Part shown: in pieces, positions 46,057-57,575 of the stretch
Layout: each line of letters starts with the position of its first letter
Position numbering within the stretch: position 1 is the first letter of the stretch
Source: Sparassis latifolia
Taxonomy: Eukaryota; Basidiomycota; Agaricomycetes; Polyporales; Sparassidaceae
NCBI GenBank assembly: GCA_018466975.1
Contig: CM031559.1
Coordinates: forward strand, 2,852,001-2,916,000
DNA: 64,000 nucleotides
Direction: 5' to 3'
Program-made: the position numbers and the translations under genes
The notes under the pieces: model-generated
The model's input: only the letters and a program-made list of their open reading frames with translations
Database searches by the model: none
What the model was told of the DNA's origin: nothing

Positions 46057-46653
46057 CTCTTGGGTGAGGTCTCGCAGCCAACAGCGGTTATTCCACCAAG
46101 TCAGATATCAAGGAGTTTCTCGTGGGAGGTTTTTTGAGGCTGGCATCGAAGAAGCAAACCTGCGGAGTCGGAGGGTACTTCTGCGAAGCATACAGCATGG
46201 CGACATGGTGAAGCTCATCACCAAGCGTACGTAATAAGGACTAGGATTTGTATGGCGTTGCCCGTGCTACAGAGGCCCAGGAAATTGTACTTGCGGCCAA
46301 CGACGGGTAAGGCCGCCGGCCGTGATGAGTCTGAAAGAAGGCCGGCGCCATGGCACTGGACGCCGGCTTTGAAGTTCTCGGTGCTGATCCAATCATGGTG
46401 ACGATGACACAGTCTGGCGCTTGTTTGAGCCTCTGCCCACCTCGTTTGCTTGATATTTGCACACCATGAACAAATCGCATAGTAACACCGGGACATGATA
46501 GATTGCATACACGAAAACAGACGGTTGCCTATACGAATGACCTTAGAGAGCTCTGCAGGTAGAACAATGAGCAGGAATTAGGGCCGCGTTGTCCCAAGGC
46601 GACAAAGCGATCCAGCTGGGCTGGCTCCACATGCTCAGGCTCGAAATGGCCTC
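46057..46653. other. unassigned minus-strand reading frames
   Basis: Two overlapping minus frames (46218-46508 and 46241-46480) occur between the hypothetical gene and membrane protein A. Neither matches a family, and I could not splice them convincingly to either neighbour. Confidence 0.35.
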
Positions 46654-47466
46654 TCAAATCCAAGCACGAGTCAATACATTCACCTCGGCTTCCCAGTTGA
46701 CTCCATCAAGTGAACTTAACTTGACCAGATGCAGTTGCTCGAAACGTAAACCTGTTAACCGTGCCGGTGAACCATCTCGCCTGGGCGGCACTGCGTCCTC
46801 CTGTATGGCCCTCCGTCATCAGAACGATCTCACAACAAATCAAAAGACGTGGCCCCTCACCATGAACATGTCACGGAAAGATGCAGCAACCATCGCCGCT
46901 AGCTTGCAGCGGTCCACCGAGGAACCCTCGTCGTTGTTAACTTGCAAAACTCGCGCCCACGGTGTGCACCCTGGCCACTGGACTCAAATTTGTCTCTGAG
47001 AAACATCATAAGACAAGAGAAGCTCACAAAGATTTGAAGCATAATGAACTGATGGTTCCGGATCGACTCGACAGGCTCACGCTTGCCATCCAGCCGCAAC
47101 GTCGATGGATGCAGACATTCCGTCATCGAAACACCCCGTGGAGATCGGAGTGACAGAGAATCCTTGAATAGAATGAAGTGTTTAGCAGGCTTCGTGAAGG
47201 CACTTTCCTGTGGCAAAATGTATTGTCCCGGCTGGTAGCTGGTTGGAGTGTCCTGTGGCCGTAGATACCTATAGTTGAAGCTTTCTTCTCCGATACTCTC
47301 CAAGCGAAGTTGGTTCTAAAGACTTTATGAGACTGTAAGATGCCAACAGCAGATTGAGGGCACTCACATCTTCTGACAGCACGGTCGTGAACACCGACTC
47401 TGTCACTTCCGGTAGACCAGTGATCGGCGGGCTGAACACAGGGAAAGGGCGCAGTGCGTCAGACAT
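46654..47466 (-). CDS. uncharacterised protein, intact member of a local pair
   Basis: The start MSDALRPFPVFSPPITGLPE leads to VTESVFTTVLSED, then an intron. Next is NQLRLESIGEESFNYRYLR, and a long exon continues HFILFKDSLSLRSPRGV. A 50-nt intron then gives WPGCTPWARVLQVNNDEG and KLAAMVAASFRDMFM. After another intron, with the exact junction uncertain, the C-terminus is LRFEQLHLVKLSSLDGVNWE and AEVNVLTRAWI. I see no membrane helix and no domain I recognise. A broken paralog at 48225-48970 shares the exon order, NQLRL/EQLRL..GEE, LRF.QL and N-W-E-x-x-VNVL near the end. Two related copies with conserved splice positions argue that it is a real gene. Function unknown. Confidence 0.5.
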
Positions 47467-48224
47467 ATTGGGGAAATGTTAAGAAGAAGACTGACCACCG
47501 GACGCTCTTATATCCTGTCGTCAAGGTGGCCACAGCATGATTAACAGCCTCCGACCCCACTGAGATAACTATAGGATAGTGAGAAGGCCACGTTTTTCTA
47601 TTGAGCCGCCGCGCGTTTGCATTATGACATCATGTGCACCGTACAATGGATGTGTAAACAAAGAGCTTGTCAGCCACTCATGGGGATGGGCCAACCGCAA
47701 CAACCCCGGCACTCACCGTCAAAACCGAGTACTGTGTCCTGTGCACCTGTCACCTAGGCGAATTTGTACGAGCGTCCACAGTAGACCATGATTTTCATGA
47801 AGGTTGCGCCAAAAGTTCTCAAGAAAAGAGGTTACCTGGATGAACTATTAGGTGTGCAAATTCAGGGTTGGAAAGCTCTACTTACGATGAACGAGAGTGC
47901 GAATTCGCCTGCATCGGCATTGAGCCTAGCACCACCATGTATGAAACACTCCGTGAGTGGGATAAACTGCCGTTTGTCGTTTGACATCGACTCCCAGATG
48001 GGCAATCACAGAGACTGACAACCTCAAATTCACAGTTTCAAGTGATAGATTCATCCAGCGCGCACACCCGAGTGTCGAACCAGAAACTGATATCGCAGAA
48101 CTACTTACGCAAAGCATCGACGAGTGCTCTTATCGAAATTGGTGGCAGTGCAATCATTCCGAACCAGAGACACCACAGACGCCGTAGAAACTTTCGACAG
48201 TAGATGTAACCAAGCTTCAGTCAG
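47467..48224. other. intergenic with a possible membrane-gene remnant
   Basis: A minus-strand stretch at about 48.0-48.1 kb reads WMNLSLETVNLRLS, recalling the MNLSIRT exon of membrane protein A. No other exons of that family are found around it. It may be a relic or chance. Confidence 0.3.
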
Positions 48225-48970
48225 TTAAAACCGAGTGCAAATCAAAACATTCACTTGAGGTTCCCAATTAATCCCATTCTTCGAGGACACCCCAACCAGC
48301 TGAAACAGCTGGTCAAAGCGCAAAACTAATCAAAAGACCTGAGATGCCATCTTCTTAGGGCACTATTTGCTCCTGCATAGTGTCGACGTTATAAGAGAAA
48401 CGAACGAACAATCGAAGAGGATGACCACCTTGAAGAGGAACCATCCTCGCGAACTCCACGAGACACATGGCCGACTGAAGGTCTGTGGATCGCTCCCACG
48501 GTAAAAGTAATGGCCACTAGACAACAAACTCAGTTCGTGAATCCAATCTCGGACAAGTGTGGAATAACACATGTGTAAGCGGATTCTGATGGGTCCGTGC
48601 TTGAGGAGCATAGCAGGTGCGTACTTCTAAGTCGATCCGTGATGGCGCGTCCAGTAACTCTCACTTGAACACCCCCTGGCATTTTCCGGCATTGATAGTA
48701 CAGGAATTGGATGTAGAAACTCGGCTGGGTAAACAGAGATCCGTGCTCAAGCATGAACTGTGCCAGTTGGTAGCTGAACTAGCGGCCATAGTATGGTCTG
48801 CGACTCAATTCATTATAGCGTTCTTCACCAAGTTCCATGAGCCGTAGTTGCTCCTAAAGGCATATTTGAGCTACACCATAAGACGAGTAATTGCTCGTAC
48901 TCACATTGGTTGTAAGTGCGTTACTGTAGACACACCTTACCTCCGGGACACGAAGCGCATGCGTGAAAGT
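48225..48970 (-). pseudogene. broken paralog of the uncharacterised gene
   Basis: Exon 1 ends ALRVPEVRCVYSNALTTN. After an intron the frame gives EQLRLMELGEERYNEL, parallel to NQLRLESIGEESFNYR in the neighbour. An in-frame TAG follows at 48779-48781. Similarity resumes after it (GSLFTQPSFYIQF against SAFTKPAKHFILF) and at the 3' end with LRFDQLFQLVGVSSKNGINW..VNVL and a stop at 48225. The gene is a direct tandem copy, decayed by at least one stop. Confidence 0.5.
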
Positions 48971-49305
48971 GCATGAATGAGCTTGTCAACAGTTCATGCA
49001 ATCGAGCAGCGACAGAATACCTTTAATTATGCACCACGTCCATAATGGCACTTACAACAAAGGAGAGGCTCTGCACGATCATTCGACGGAGAGGCATACC
49101 AAGAATCCCAGAAGCTAGCAATGTAGAGTGATGGTAGTGATACACAGTGTCAGAAGGAGAGACAAATGAAAATGCAGTAGGAATATATCTTGCGAAGAGC
49201 ATGTGTATATGCACCTTCACATTACTGTACAAGTCCGACACGTCTGGTCCTACAGCCACGCGCAATTACCGATAGGTGGATATCGCATATGCCTCCAAAG
49301 ACGGG

Positions 49306-51202
49306 TCAAAATTGGAGGTGTTTCGTCTTGCCTTCCATATTGCTGCCATAGCTCTGGACATCAACTCCCCGATTAACGAAGAGGCTGATTATCGACGAGC
49401 GTGACGTATCAGGCAGATCTCCAACGTGCGAAGAGAAGATGACGGCTTTCCCTATTCGTGGTCCACCTTCCTGAATCTCGAGGTCCAACGAATCGTCGCA
49501 GAGCGAACTGCAGGATGCGTACTAAAGTAAGATGAAGGACGCAACATGGTAGACATCTCAGACTTACAGATTTAGCTGTATGTTAGATGTGAATTGCGCA
49601 CGCTTTACGGAGGCTGTACCGCCAGCATTTCGCCCCTGAGACGACAATGCACTGCTGTTCAATATAGAATGGGAATGCCTATACTTCAGCCCCGACTACG
49701 ACACCGTGTACTGATTAGCACACACCTTGTATTACTATCCTCCTGCAGTTTCACGAGCGAGACAACAGCTTGAGATGACGATATCACGCTGTCGCCAACC
49801 GATCCACGTATGAAATTTCAGATGAAAGTTCAAGGTTCCCTCGCAGCGCGTACCTTACAACGGTTGCTGGCAGGAAATAGCTAAACTCGTGTGGTAGACA
49901 GCCTGACACATGGGAACGCACCTGGCACCGTGAAGAATACATTCATCACAGCTATGTATCCAGAGTTCATTGACAAGTAAACGTTGATAGCTAAGATGCC
50001 CACGATTTAACTCCAGTCCAGCAAATATCTGCAGAACAAGTTTAGTTCCTGCAATACAGAGCTCAGAGCGGGACATCAACAAAACGAGACATACTAAAAC
50101 CACCATGTTCACCAGCAACATCGTGACGAAGTACCAGATACCCTGTCGGTAGAGCATATGCCATACAGGCGATACATGAGCAAGGGTTTTCGAGTACAGG
50201 CCAGCCACTGTGAAAACCAAGATGACAGCATTGTACACGGTAGCTGGAGAGTCACAGACGCGAGAATGCATGCCAGATAGTGAGCAAACGAGAGTCAAAG
50301 ATACTCGGTGATACACAGGAATACGCACTGGACAGGTAGAAGGCAAAAATATCACGAACGTCACTCGAGTAGGGGTTCCCGCAAATACGCGTGCTAGCGT
50401 GTAAGTCAGTTAGAGCAGCTACATCGTATGTCAGAGATTTGCGATGGCTTTATTCAGTGGCACCAACGAACACGTTAATGCTGCTGCCCAAAGGCCAAGC
50501 GTAAATAGCCCAAGAACACCTCGCACCCAGAGCTTATTATGCCACAAGGTAACGCTGCAGACAGGTTAGGCATTCACTTGGGACAAATATCCAATTTGAA
50601 AGCTCACGTGCGAACGAAGAGATTGGTCGATGCAGCTGCTAGGGCGACATTACAAAGTAGCTGAGGAACCCATCGTGATAACTGTCAGGAATTGGAGGAC
50701 ATCAGGAAAACGTACGCAAAGTCCTTTCAGAGACTCTGCAGCATATAAAGTAGGTAAACAAGAAGATCAGGCTAGTTAGTGTCCTACGCACTATGACAAA
50801 GATTTGTATAGGTCTTCGACGTTGCAATGCTTCACAGGCAGGGAAACAGCATGGGAGACAAGGTGAGGTCGGATTGAAGGCAGACGCACAGAGAAATTAA
50901 GAATGCTAGCAGAACGTAACGAGCGAGAAGGTATGGAACCTAGGCGAGATATGAGTTACTAAGCGGCACAAATCAACGTGGTACTCACAAATGCCCATCT
51001 GAACTTGAGTCTGCGAGCTGCGAGAGGTAATTCCACATGGCGTAGCGTTAATAAAATGTGCCATCTGTCATGAATGTTAACTAGGAATTACATCTGGATC
51101 CGTAACGTTGACGCACCCATATACACCGAGCGAGAACATCACCACCTGAGAGAAGACGAAGCTTGTTATTTCCAGAAGTCTGGGACTACTCCAGTCGACC
51201 AT
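49306..51202 (-). CDS. agaricomycete seven-helix membrane protein, paralog B
   Basis: This is a second member of the same family as 44250-46056. The ATG at 51202 gives MVDWSSPRLLEITSFVFSQ ending FSLGVYG, colinear with paralog A (MVDWKDPEVIELTVF...VGFYG). Subsequent exons give WHILLTLRHVELPLAARRLK, VPYLLARYVLLAFLISLCV and LAAASTNLFVRT. WHNKLWVRGVLGLFTLGLW and YNAVILVFTVAGLYSKT follow, then LYRQGIWYFVTMLLVNM and VMNVFFTVPG. The tail includes ALSSQGRNAGGTASVKRAQF and, after a last intron, an acidic exon ending MEGKTKHLQF. Identity to A is low but motif order and several intron positions are shared, so the duplication is old. Some internal exon edges are uncertain. Confidence 0.6.
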
Positions 51203-51724
51203 ATCATCGGGACACGCCTGTTTCGACGATACCGGGAAACGAGGCTCGGATGATTTGTCACGAAGAGAAACGTAAGAAGGAGTGCTGCATGAGGCTCAGT
51301 GGAGACAGTATTCCGTGAACAACTTGCCTGTGGATGCTTCAATCTGGGAAGACCACCAAAAGCGGAAATATAGTCAGAAAATATTAAGGTTGGGCTCAGC
51401 CATAACCATCCTCTGTCACGTGCAGGAGCCTTACATTGAAAATCTAAAAACTTCGCAGCACGCAGCTCTTTGAGAGAACCAAAAACTATAAAAATTTGGG
51501 ATCCTTAGCCGCTAATTTTCATCGTTTGAAGAATTGCTGTCCGTCGAGTTGTTGCAATGTAATTAGTTTTACAAGACAAGTGCAATGCACGTGACATTGG
51601 AGGGATATGGCTGAGGCTTGAGCCCAACCTTATCAAGTAGGTGTCACGTGCGCCGTGACCTGACGCGTTTAACGCCAAACGCGTTGCCGATCTCCTCCTC
51701 CTCCTCAGTCCTTTCCTGTCGCCA
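51203..51724. other. divergent promoter region
   Basis: This region lies between membrane protein B (-) and the Chk1 kinase (+). A short plus frame at 51282-51473 is unrecognised. The sequence just before the kinase start includes an ACGCGT box (TGACGCGTTTAACGCC near 51660) of the kind bound by MBF-type cell-cycle regulators; this is suggestive only. Confidence 0.4.
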
Positions 51725-53783
51725 ATGTCACAAAAACTCAAATATCCCAAAATTTCTGGTACATATCACTCTTTTCAGTCTTTGGTATTACAAACTTGAT
51801 ATTTATCTGTCAGGTTACCAGCTTGTACAACGCATTGGCGGAGGTGGCTTCTCAACGTACGTAAATCATCACATCCAGGATGTGACATCCTTCGCAATCG
51901 TTCTCCGAGTTGACATCGAGATCGAACTATCAGAGTGTTCCGAGCGGTACACTTTGAGGACCATCGTGTCGCAGCATGCAAGATGATTGCACTGACGGCC
52001 GACACTACCGCCAATGAACGCAGGTTATTGGACAAAGAGATGAATGTACATCGAGAGCTAAAACACAAGAATGTTCTGGAGTTCATATCCTCAGTCACCA
52101 TTGAGCCCAAAAAGAAGTCGCCGTATCTCCCTGGACTGTACATGCTCTTGGAGCTCGCTGCTGGTGGCGACTTGTTCGATAAGATAGGCATGTAGTTCAT
52201 TCGATTTGCCTCTAGGTCTGGTCTTACTATTCACTGTAGCTCCTGACATTGGCGTCGGTGACGATGTTGCTCACTACTATTTTAACCAATTGATTTCCGG
52301 TCTGGTTCGTATGCCATCTCTGTAGCCATCGGCAACCACGCTGATGGCACCGCAGCACTACATCCACACAGAGGGCGTGTGCCACAGGGATCTGAAGCCC
52401 GAGAATCTTCTGCTCGACGCAGCAGGTACACTGAAGATCTCCGACTTTGGCCTCTCCTCCGTATACAAGCTGAAGGCCACTGGGGAAACCCGGCTCTTGA
52501 ACGAGCGGTGTGGAAGCCTGCCGTATGTAGCGCCTGAGGTACGTGCCCAGCTTTCCTTCTCGCCTCTGCCGAGGAATATCCAACAGAAATTGTATACAGC
52601 TAAAGATAAACAAGCCATATGCTGCGGAACCGATAGACATTTGGGGCTGTGGAGTGATCCTGTTCACATTCCTTGCGGGCAGTGCGTCATCGACGTTTGA
52701 TCTATGCACACCGCTTTGACATTATTCGCAGACACACCATGGGACGAGCCGACCAAGAAGAGTGAGGAATACTGTCGATATCTCAGCGGACAATGCTTCA
52801 ATGATGACCCTTGGAACCGAATGGGCGAGAACGCGCTCTGTAAGCCGATGCTTTTTTGTGTGACTTCCGAATGATTTATATATGCGCCGTTCAGCTCTTC
52901 TCACAGGAATGCTTGCCATCCTCCCATCTCAGCGGATGACGTTGGGCGAGGTCTTCCAACACCCATGGGTGACGCGGTATGTCGTCTACACAGAATATCT
53001 GAATATGCTGCTGATATTGATGGGCTGCTCGTGCCATATAGACCAAGTCAGATCGCCGGTAAAGGCATGGCAGTCCTCGCCCAGCGTCTGACAGAAGCTT
53101 TGCGAGAGACAGGCGATCTTGAGATTGCTACACCAGACATGAATCAATTGTCAGTGCACCTTATTTTCACTTCGGTCAACTCAATCTCATATTAGGGTAC
53201 ATTACAGTGAGGTAGACGAAGACGGCGACACTATCATGAAGTCCGCCTCGCTCCACAAATCGCAATTCACACAAAGCCTTTTGCTCTTCGTACGTCATCA
53301 TATAAGCACGCTGTTCCCCTGTCCTCACTTACGCGAGCCTCAGTCCCAAACGCAGTCCGGGCGGCGATACACGCCACACCTCACTCGCTTCTACTCTTCA
53401 CTCAGGCGGCACGACCTGCAGCCGCTGGTCACGGCGGCGCTGACGGTGCTCGGCGTGAAATGGAAGCCGCCTATGGAGGAAACAGACGACGACGGGGACG
53501 GCGCGGGGGTGCCCATGCTGAGTGTACGCATTGGCGGGTTCGACAAGCGCAAGCTGATGTTCAAGGGTTGGGTCCTGCTCGAGGACTTCAACTATGGCGA
53601 GCGGGAGGGCACGTTCTGTGTCATGCAGAGGGATCAGGCGCGTGACTATCCATTCAATTCATCCAGCATCAGAATGAGGCTGACTGCTTTGTGCGACAGG
53701 GAAACCCGATTTCGTGGAGGCTACTGTGGAAGTCGCTGATCATGTCGCCTCAGGTGGAGCCGCATGTGCTCAGGAAGCGGTAG
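51725..53783 (+). CDS. CHK1: checkpoint kinase Chk1
   Basis: This is a serine/threonine kinase that halts the cell cycle after DNA damage or replication stress, acting below ATR/Rad3. Exon 1 ([11 protein letters not shown]) joins [20 protein letters not shown] (P-loop), ACKMIAL (catalytic Lys), [29 protein letters not shown] and [20 protein letters not shown] and [17 protein letters not shown] follow. The C-terminal regulatory domain includes [41 protein letters not shown] and [14 protein letters not shown], matching the Chk1 KA1-like tail. It ends VEPHVLRKR. The last splice needed for the family consensus uses CAG|gcgcgt, a GC-AG intron. About nine exons. It is convergent with the metacaspase gene. 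Confidence 0.9.
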
Positions 53784-54068
53784 AGGGTGGCTGTGATGTT
53801 TTAATCTGTTAGATTCTTCTTTTATCTTGGTTTGGGATTCAGCGCGATGCTCCCGCCCTGCCAGGGCACAAAGGCCTAGCGACATTCATTGTTCGAGTTT
53901 CTGTACCATTATTACAACGATGTATAATTATGTACCACATAAACAGCAACTACGCACTGAATAACATCGTCATGGGCATTGAAGAACCATTGTACACAGT
54001 CCAGATAAATACACAGACGCACAGCAAGAAGCACACAGAAGCGTAAAGAGCCTTCGGAGAGATCGTGA

Positions 54069-56417
54069 TTACATGATAAACTTCATGTTCGTGTCCTAGC
54101 GGCTATTGCGTCAGTTACCATCTAGCAAGAGAAAGAGGACACATGCAATGCGGTGTGAACTAGACAGCTGCGGCTTCTGACTGTACTTCTTGTTCAAAAT
54201 CGCCCTGTAAATATCAGTCAACAGCCGATTCGCAACTTGTCCAAGCGAGTGTACTCACCGAATGTTTCTCAGCAGTTCCTGATAGCTCTGGTCTTGCTTG
54301 CTCGCTGGACAGTCGGTCAGTACGTTGTCACGCACACGTCCAAACAAAGGACCCACAAAGCGCTTTCGTAAACGCCTAGAGTTAGGTAGGTGAGCGACGC
54401 CAGAATGTGAGCGAAAGTATCGATGACTCACTTGACTCATGGCGCCTACCGCTACGCCCCCTCGTATATGTCAGCGCTGGTTTGCGAATCCATGCATCCG
54501 GCCCACGATATCTAGAAAGACCTGAGCAGGCCGGTTCCATGAAAGTCCAGAGCGAATACTTACGACATCTGCTGGAGTGGACTTCTCCTTGATGTGGGAG
54601 GGCGTTACTTGGCTGCCCTTCGCTTTACCGTCCGAATGATACTACACGAAAATAGTGAGCAACAACGGATGATTTATTTCGAGTGTCCTCTGACCTCATA
54701 AGGAAGATCTGGCCAACGTGCCCTGGTGAATTTCAATGAAACGGAAACAGAGATTGGAGAATACCGAGCACAGATCCAGAATGACATGACTGTGGGTATG
54801 ATCACGATCCATCAGTCCGCTCTTCGCGACATTGATTAGACACGCACGTCAAAAATAGCCTGCAAGATGATTCGGATGAGTCCATGGACGTCGGCACTGC
54901 TCGAATCCACTTACAGTCAAACGGCAACCAGCAGGCAGGGGCTTGACCTAGTGGCATCCGTACGTGAGAGGATCGAGTGAACGGCAGTTCAGTGTCACCC
55001 ACCAAGACTGTGTGCAGTAACTGCAAGACGTGAGCGGTTGTGAAGGAGGAAAAATTCAAGCAGACTCACGTCGTCCGTGAGGTGTCCGGTGGTGCGATAA
55101 TCGGCAGGGAATATGACTGTTGAGAGGTCAAAAAAGAATACCGCGCGACATCGCAACAGAGACAAGCACCTTCGTCGAGGCCATCAATCTCGTCCCCGTC
55201 GAGATCTTTCACTTGTCCTCCATGACCAGAGTCTATCATTGTTAATCTTTATCGTCGCTGAAGGTCAAACTATACATCGGATTACTCACAGTGGAGGAAT
55301 AGCGAGTCATGTTTGTGGGCGCTCTGCACGAGCCAGTGCATCGCGTTAAGAATGTTCGCGCGTGTAGGCTTCTGACGCGGGTTGTGGGAGTCATCGGTCA
55401 GTAAGACAATATCTTCCGCCTTATAATTCCAGTGGTCTGATCGCGTGTCAGGGAGGTTTATCTAGCAGTGAAGAAAAATTGTTTACCGATAAGGTATTGC
55501 TGTACATTCTTGGCATCATTGATGCAGCCGTGGAGCTCGTTCGACTGACCGTGGTAATTGATGCCAATCTTCAAAACATAATCGATTGTCAGATAGACAC
55601 TCTTAAAAGAGAGTCAGGTTAACTCACGCAGAGCGCCTTCCTCCTGCCAGTACACTTCGAGTACTCGAAGCGAGAATGCTGGCGAGACTGGATCGGCTGG
55701 ACGGCCATTTCCGGCGCATGATGACCAACCACCGCGGGTCGCGCTAGTTAATTGAACGATCATATTTGTGTCAGCTAGCGACGCAAAGAATAGCACGACT
55801 TACAATGAGACGGGGGGTCGCGTTGCTGGGAAGAGTGCTTAGAATGGTGAACATGACCGTGGTGACTACTGTGGTGCTGATGGGTCCGTGTGTGAGTATT
55901 CACTACAGCGCGCGGCGCAATCTGGCCGCTTCCGTACTGCTGGGAACTGACACCAGATGATTTGAGTGTTTGCTTACGCTGGTTACTGCACAACTGAGAT
56001 TACATACTCTGGAGTGTACGCCCTTTCGAAAGTGCGCTATCCGATGAGCATCGAGTGAGTACGTTACGAACAGATACTTACAAGGATTGATATGAGGAAT
56101 AGTGAGGCGAATGAGGGTACGGCGATTGATGATGCGATGACTGGCTTGACGCTCCGATTGGCGCGAAGGGGACAACTGGACTGGAGCCATATCTAGTTTG
56201 CCTACACAGAAATTGAGGGTAGACTGAGAAATAGAGCCGTCACTTTGACAAGCAACGCACGGTACAGGAAATCTAATGCAAAATCGTGGTGAAAAGGCAG
56301 AAATACTGAGAGATGCCACAACACTCACGTGGGCTGATAAGACTGTCCAGGAACCTGCAGGTAAGAGTCCGGCGGAGAGCCTTGCGCACCGTTGGCGCCG
56401 CTAAAGTCCCACATCAT
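54069..56417 (-). CDS. MCA1: type I metacaspase
   Basis: This is a caspase-like cysteine protease of peptidase family C14B, cutting after Arg/Lys and linked to stress responses and protein quality control. The prodomain starts MMWDFSGANGAQGSPPDSYL and is rich in Pro, Gln, Ser, Tyr and His (HQSPYPHSPHYSSYQS). CTGRRKALCIGINYHGQSNE leads the catalytic core. Catalytic His lies in YSGHGGQ (near 55223) and catalytic Cys in FDSCHSGSVL (near 54785), where two introns flank the active-site block. Later come GSQVTPSHIKEKSTPADV, GCMDSQTSADIYEGGVAVGAM and QSYQELLRNIR. The C-terminus SSSHRI-DTNMKFIM appears to need a GC-AG intron. At least ten exons. Confidence 0.88.
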
Positions 56418-56722
56418 GTTTGCGAGAGGTCGAGACAAACCTTGCAGCTATCCTCGATGAGTTCTGCGAGGAACGGGGGTGAGATGCGAGCTGGGCTTCA
56501 AAGGCGAGACAGCTTATAAGGTTCAATGGTGGACGCCGGCGCTACTCCCTGGCACACCGGATCTGTCGTGATCTCTTCAGGGAAGGACCACGTAACGTAT
56601 CAGCCTAACTATGAAGCGCTGACGAGGCGCAAAGAGGGGATCCTGCATTTCTCACCTGCATTTCTGGGCGCTGGACGAAGATAAAGATCTTGGAAAGGAA
56701 ATACATATAAACGCACACACGT
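56418..56722. other. metacaspase upstream region
   Basis: This presumably contains the metacaspase promoter and leader. No gene is seen. Its left end on the minus strand has a plausible leader splice. Confidence 0.4.
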
Positions 56723-57287
56723 TAGTGTTGCGTAAGAAACTCAAGGCAGGTTATTAACGTTAGGTTTATAACATGTTAGGTCCCAGAGGTATTTGACACC
56801 ATGTTTTTAACGTTTAAAACATGTGGTCACATGACCTATTTCCGCGTGCTATAAACTGTAGATTTCTCCATTTTTGCGTCTGTTCTGGAGGCTGCAGAAG
56901 AGATCGGAGGGCCCGTACGTATGATATTCCTACTCTACTACTCGATGACCCCGTATCCTACCAGTGGAACTGTCAGCCTACATCTGAAGACCTGTTACCT
57001 GTTCTCTTACGCCCTGCTCGACCAAAAGGACATGAAATCTGAAGGAGAACTGTTAGTAGCTGTCAAGTTGTAGTCTACTAGAGCATCTGACCTCAATGAG
57101 GCCTTGTGAGCAACCCCCGCACGCCGTGGCCGAGTACGCTATGGGGAAATCCGACGCGACGTGACCATTGGCGCCGGACTTATTGACATAGGCATTTTGG
57201 CCTTATGTTTTTAACATGTTTTTAACGTGTTAAAAACACGTTTAAAACATACATGTTTTAAACATGACAGTTTTACACGCAACACTA
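56723..57287. mobile_element. hAT-like MITE with 8-bp target duplication
   Basis: This 565-bp element begins TAGTGTTGCGTAAGAAACT and ends with the inverted counterpart (read inward TAGTGTTGCGTGTAAAACT). A perfect 8-bp duplication ACACACGT lies on both sides (56715-56722 and 57288-57295). The 8-bp duplication and TAG-type terminus fit the hAT superfamily. There is no transposase. The interior has many palindromic AACATGTT, TTTTAACGTG and GTTTAAAAC motifs that would fold extensively. It sits between the metacaspase and Bud21-like genes. Confidence 0.87.
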
Positions 57288-57575
57288 ACACACGTGAGTG
57301 GGTAAAATGGAGACCTGCGCAGTCATGACCCGACTAGCCGCGTTGGACGGAAAACATAGCAAACTCTCCAATTTCAAGTAAAGGTGGACTTATGAACGAC
57401 ATGCACTCTTTCTGATCATAGGATTCTATCGTCATTACGTTGAATGCTGTGTGCCACGAGCGCCCAACCAGCGCCAGCGGCTTGGAAATCCGCCAAGCTA
57501 GTTCCAGTTTAGGCAGGTCCATTCTCCTCCATTTCTCTGCAAGCGGCGTCAAGGCCTGCTGTGGCAAACGCTCAT

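Noticed and set aside
53700..53830. Alternative Chk1 C-terminus from a GT donor
   Set aside because: Its translation does not match the conserved Chk1 tail; kept only as a possible splice variant in the findings.
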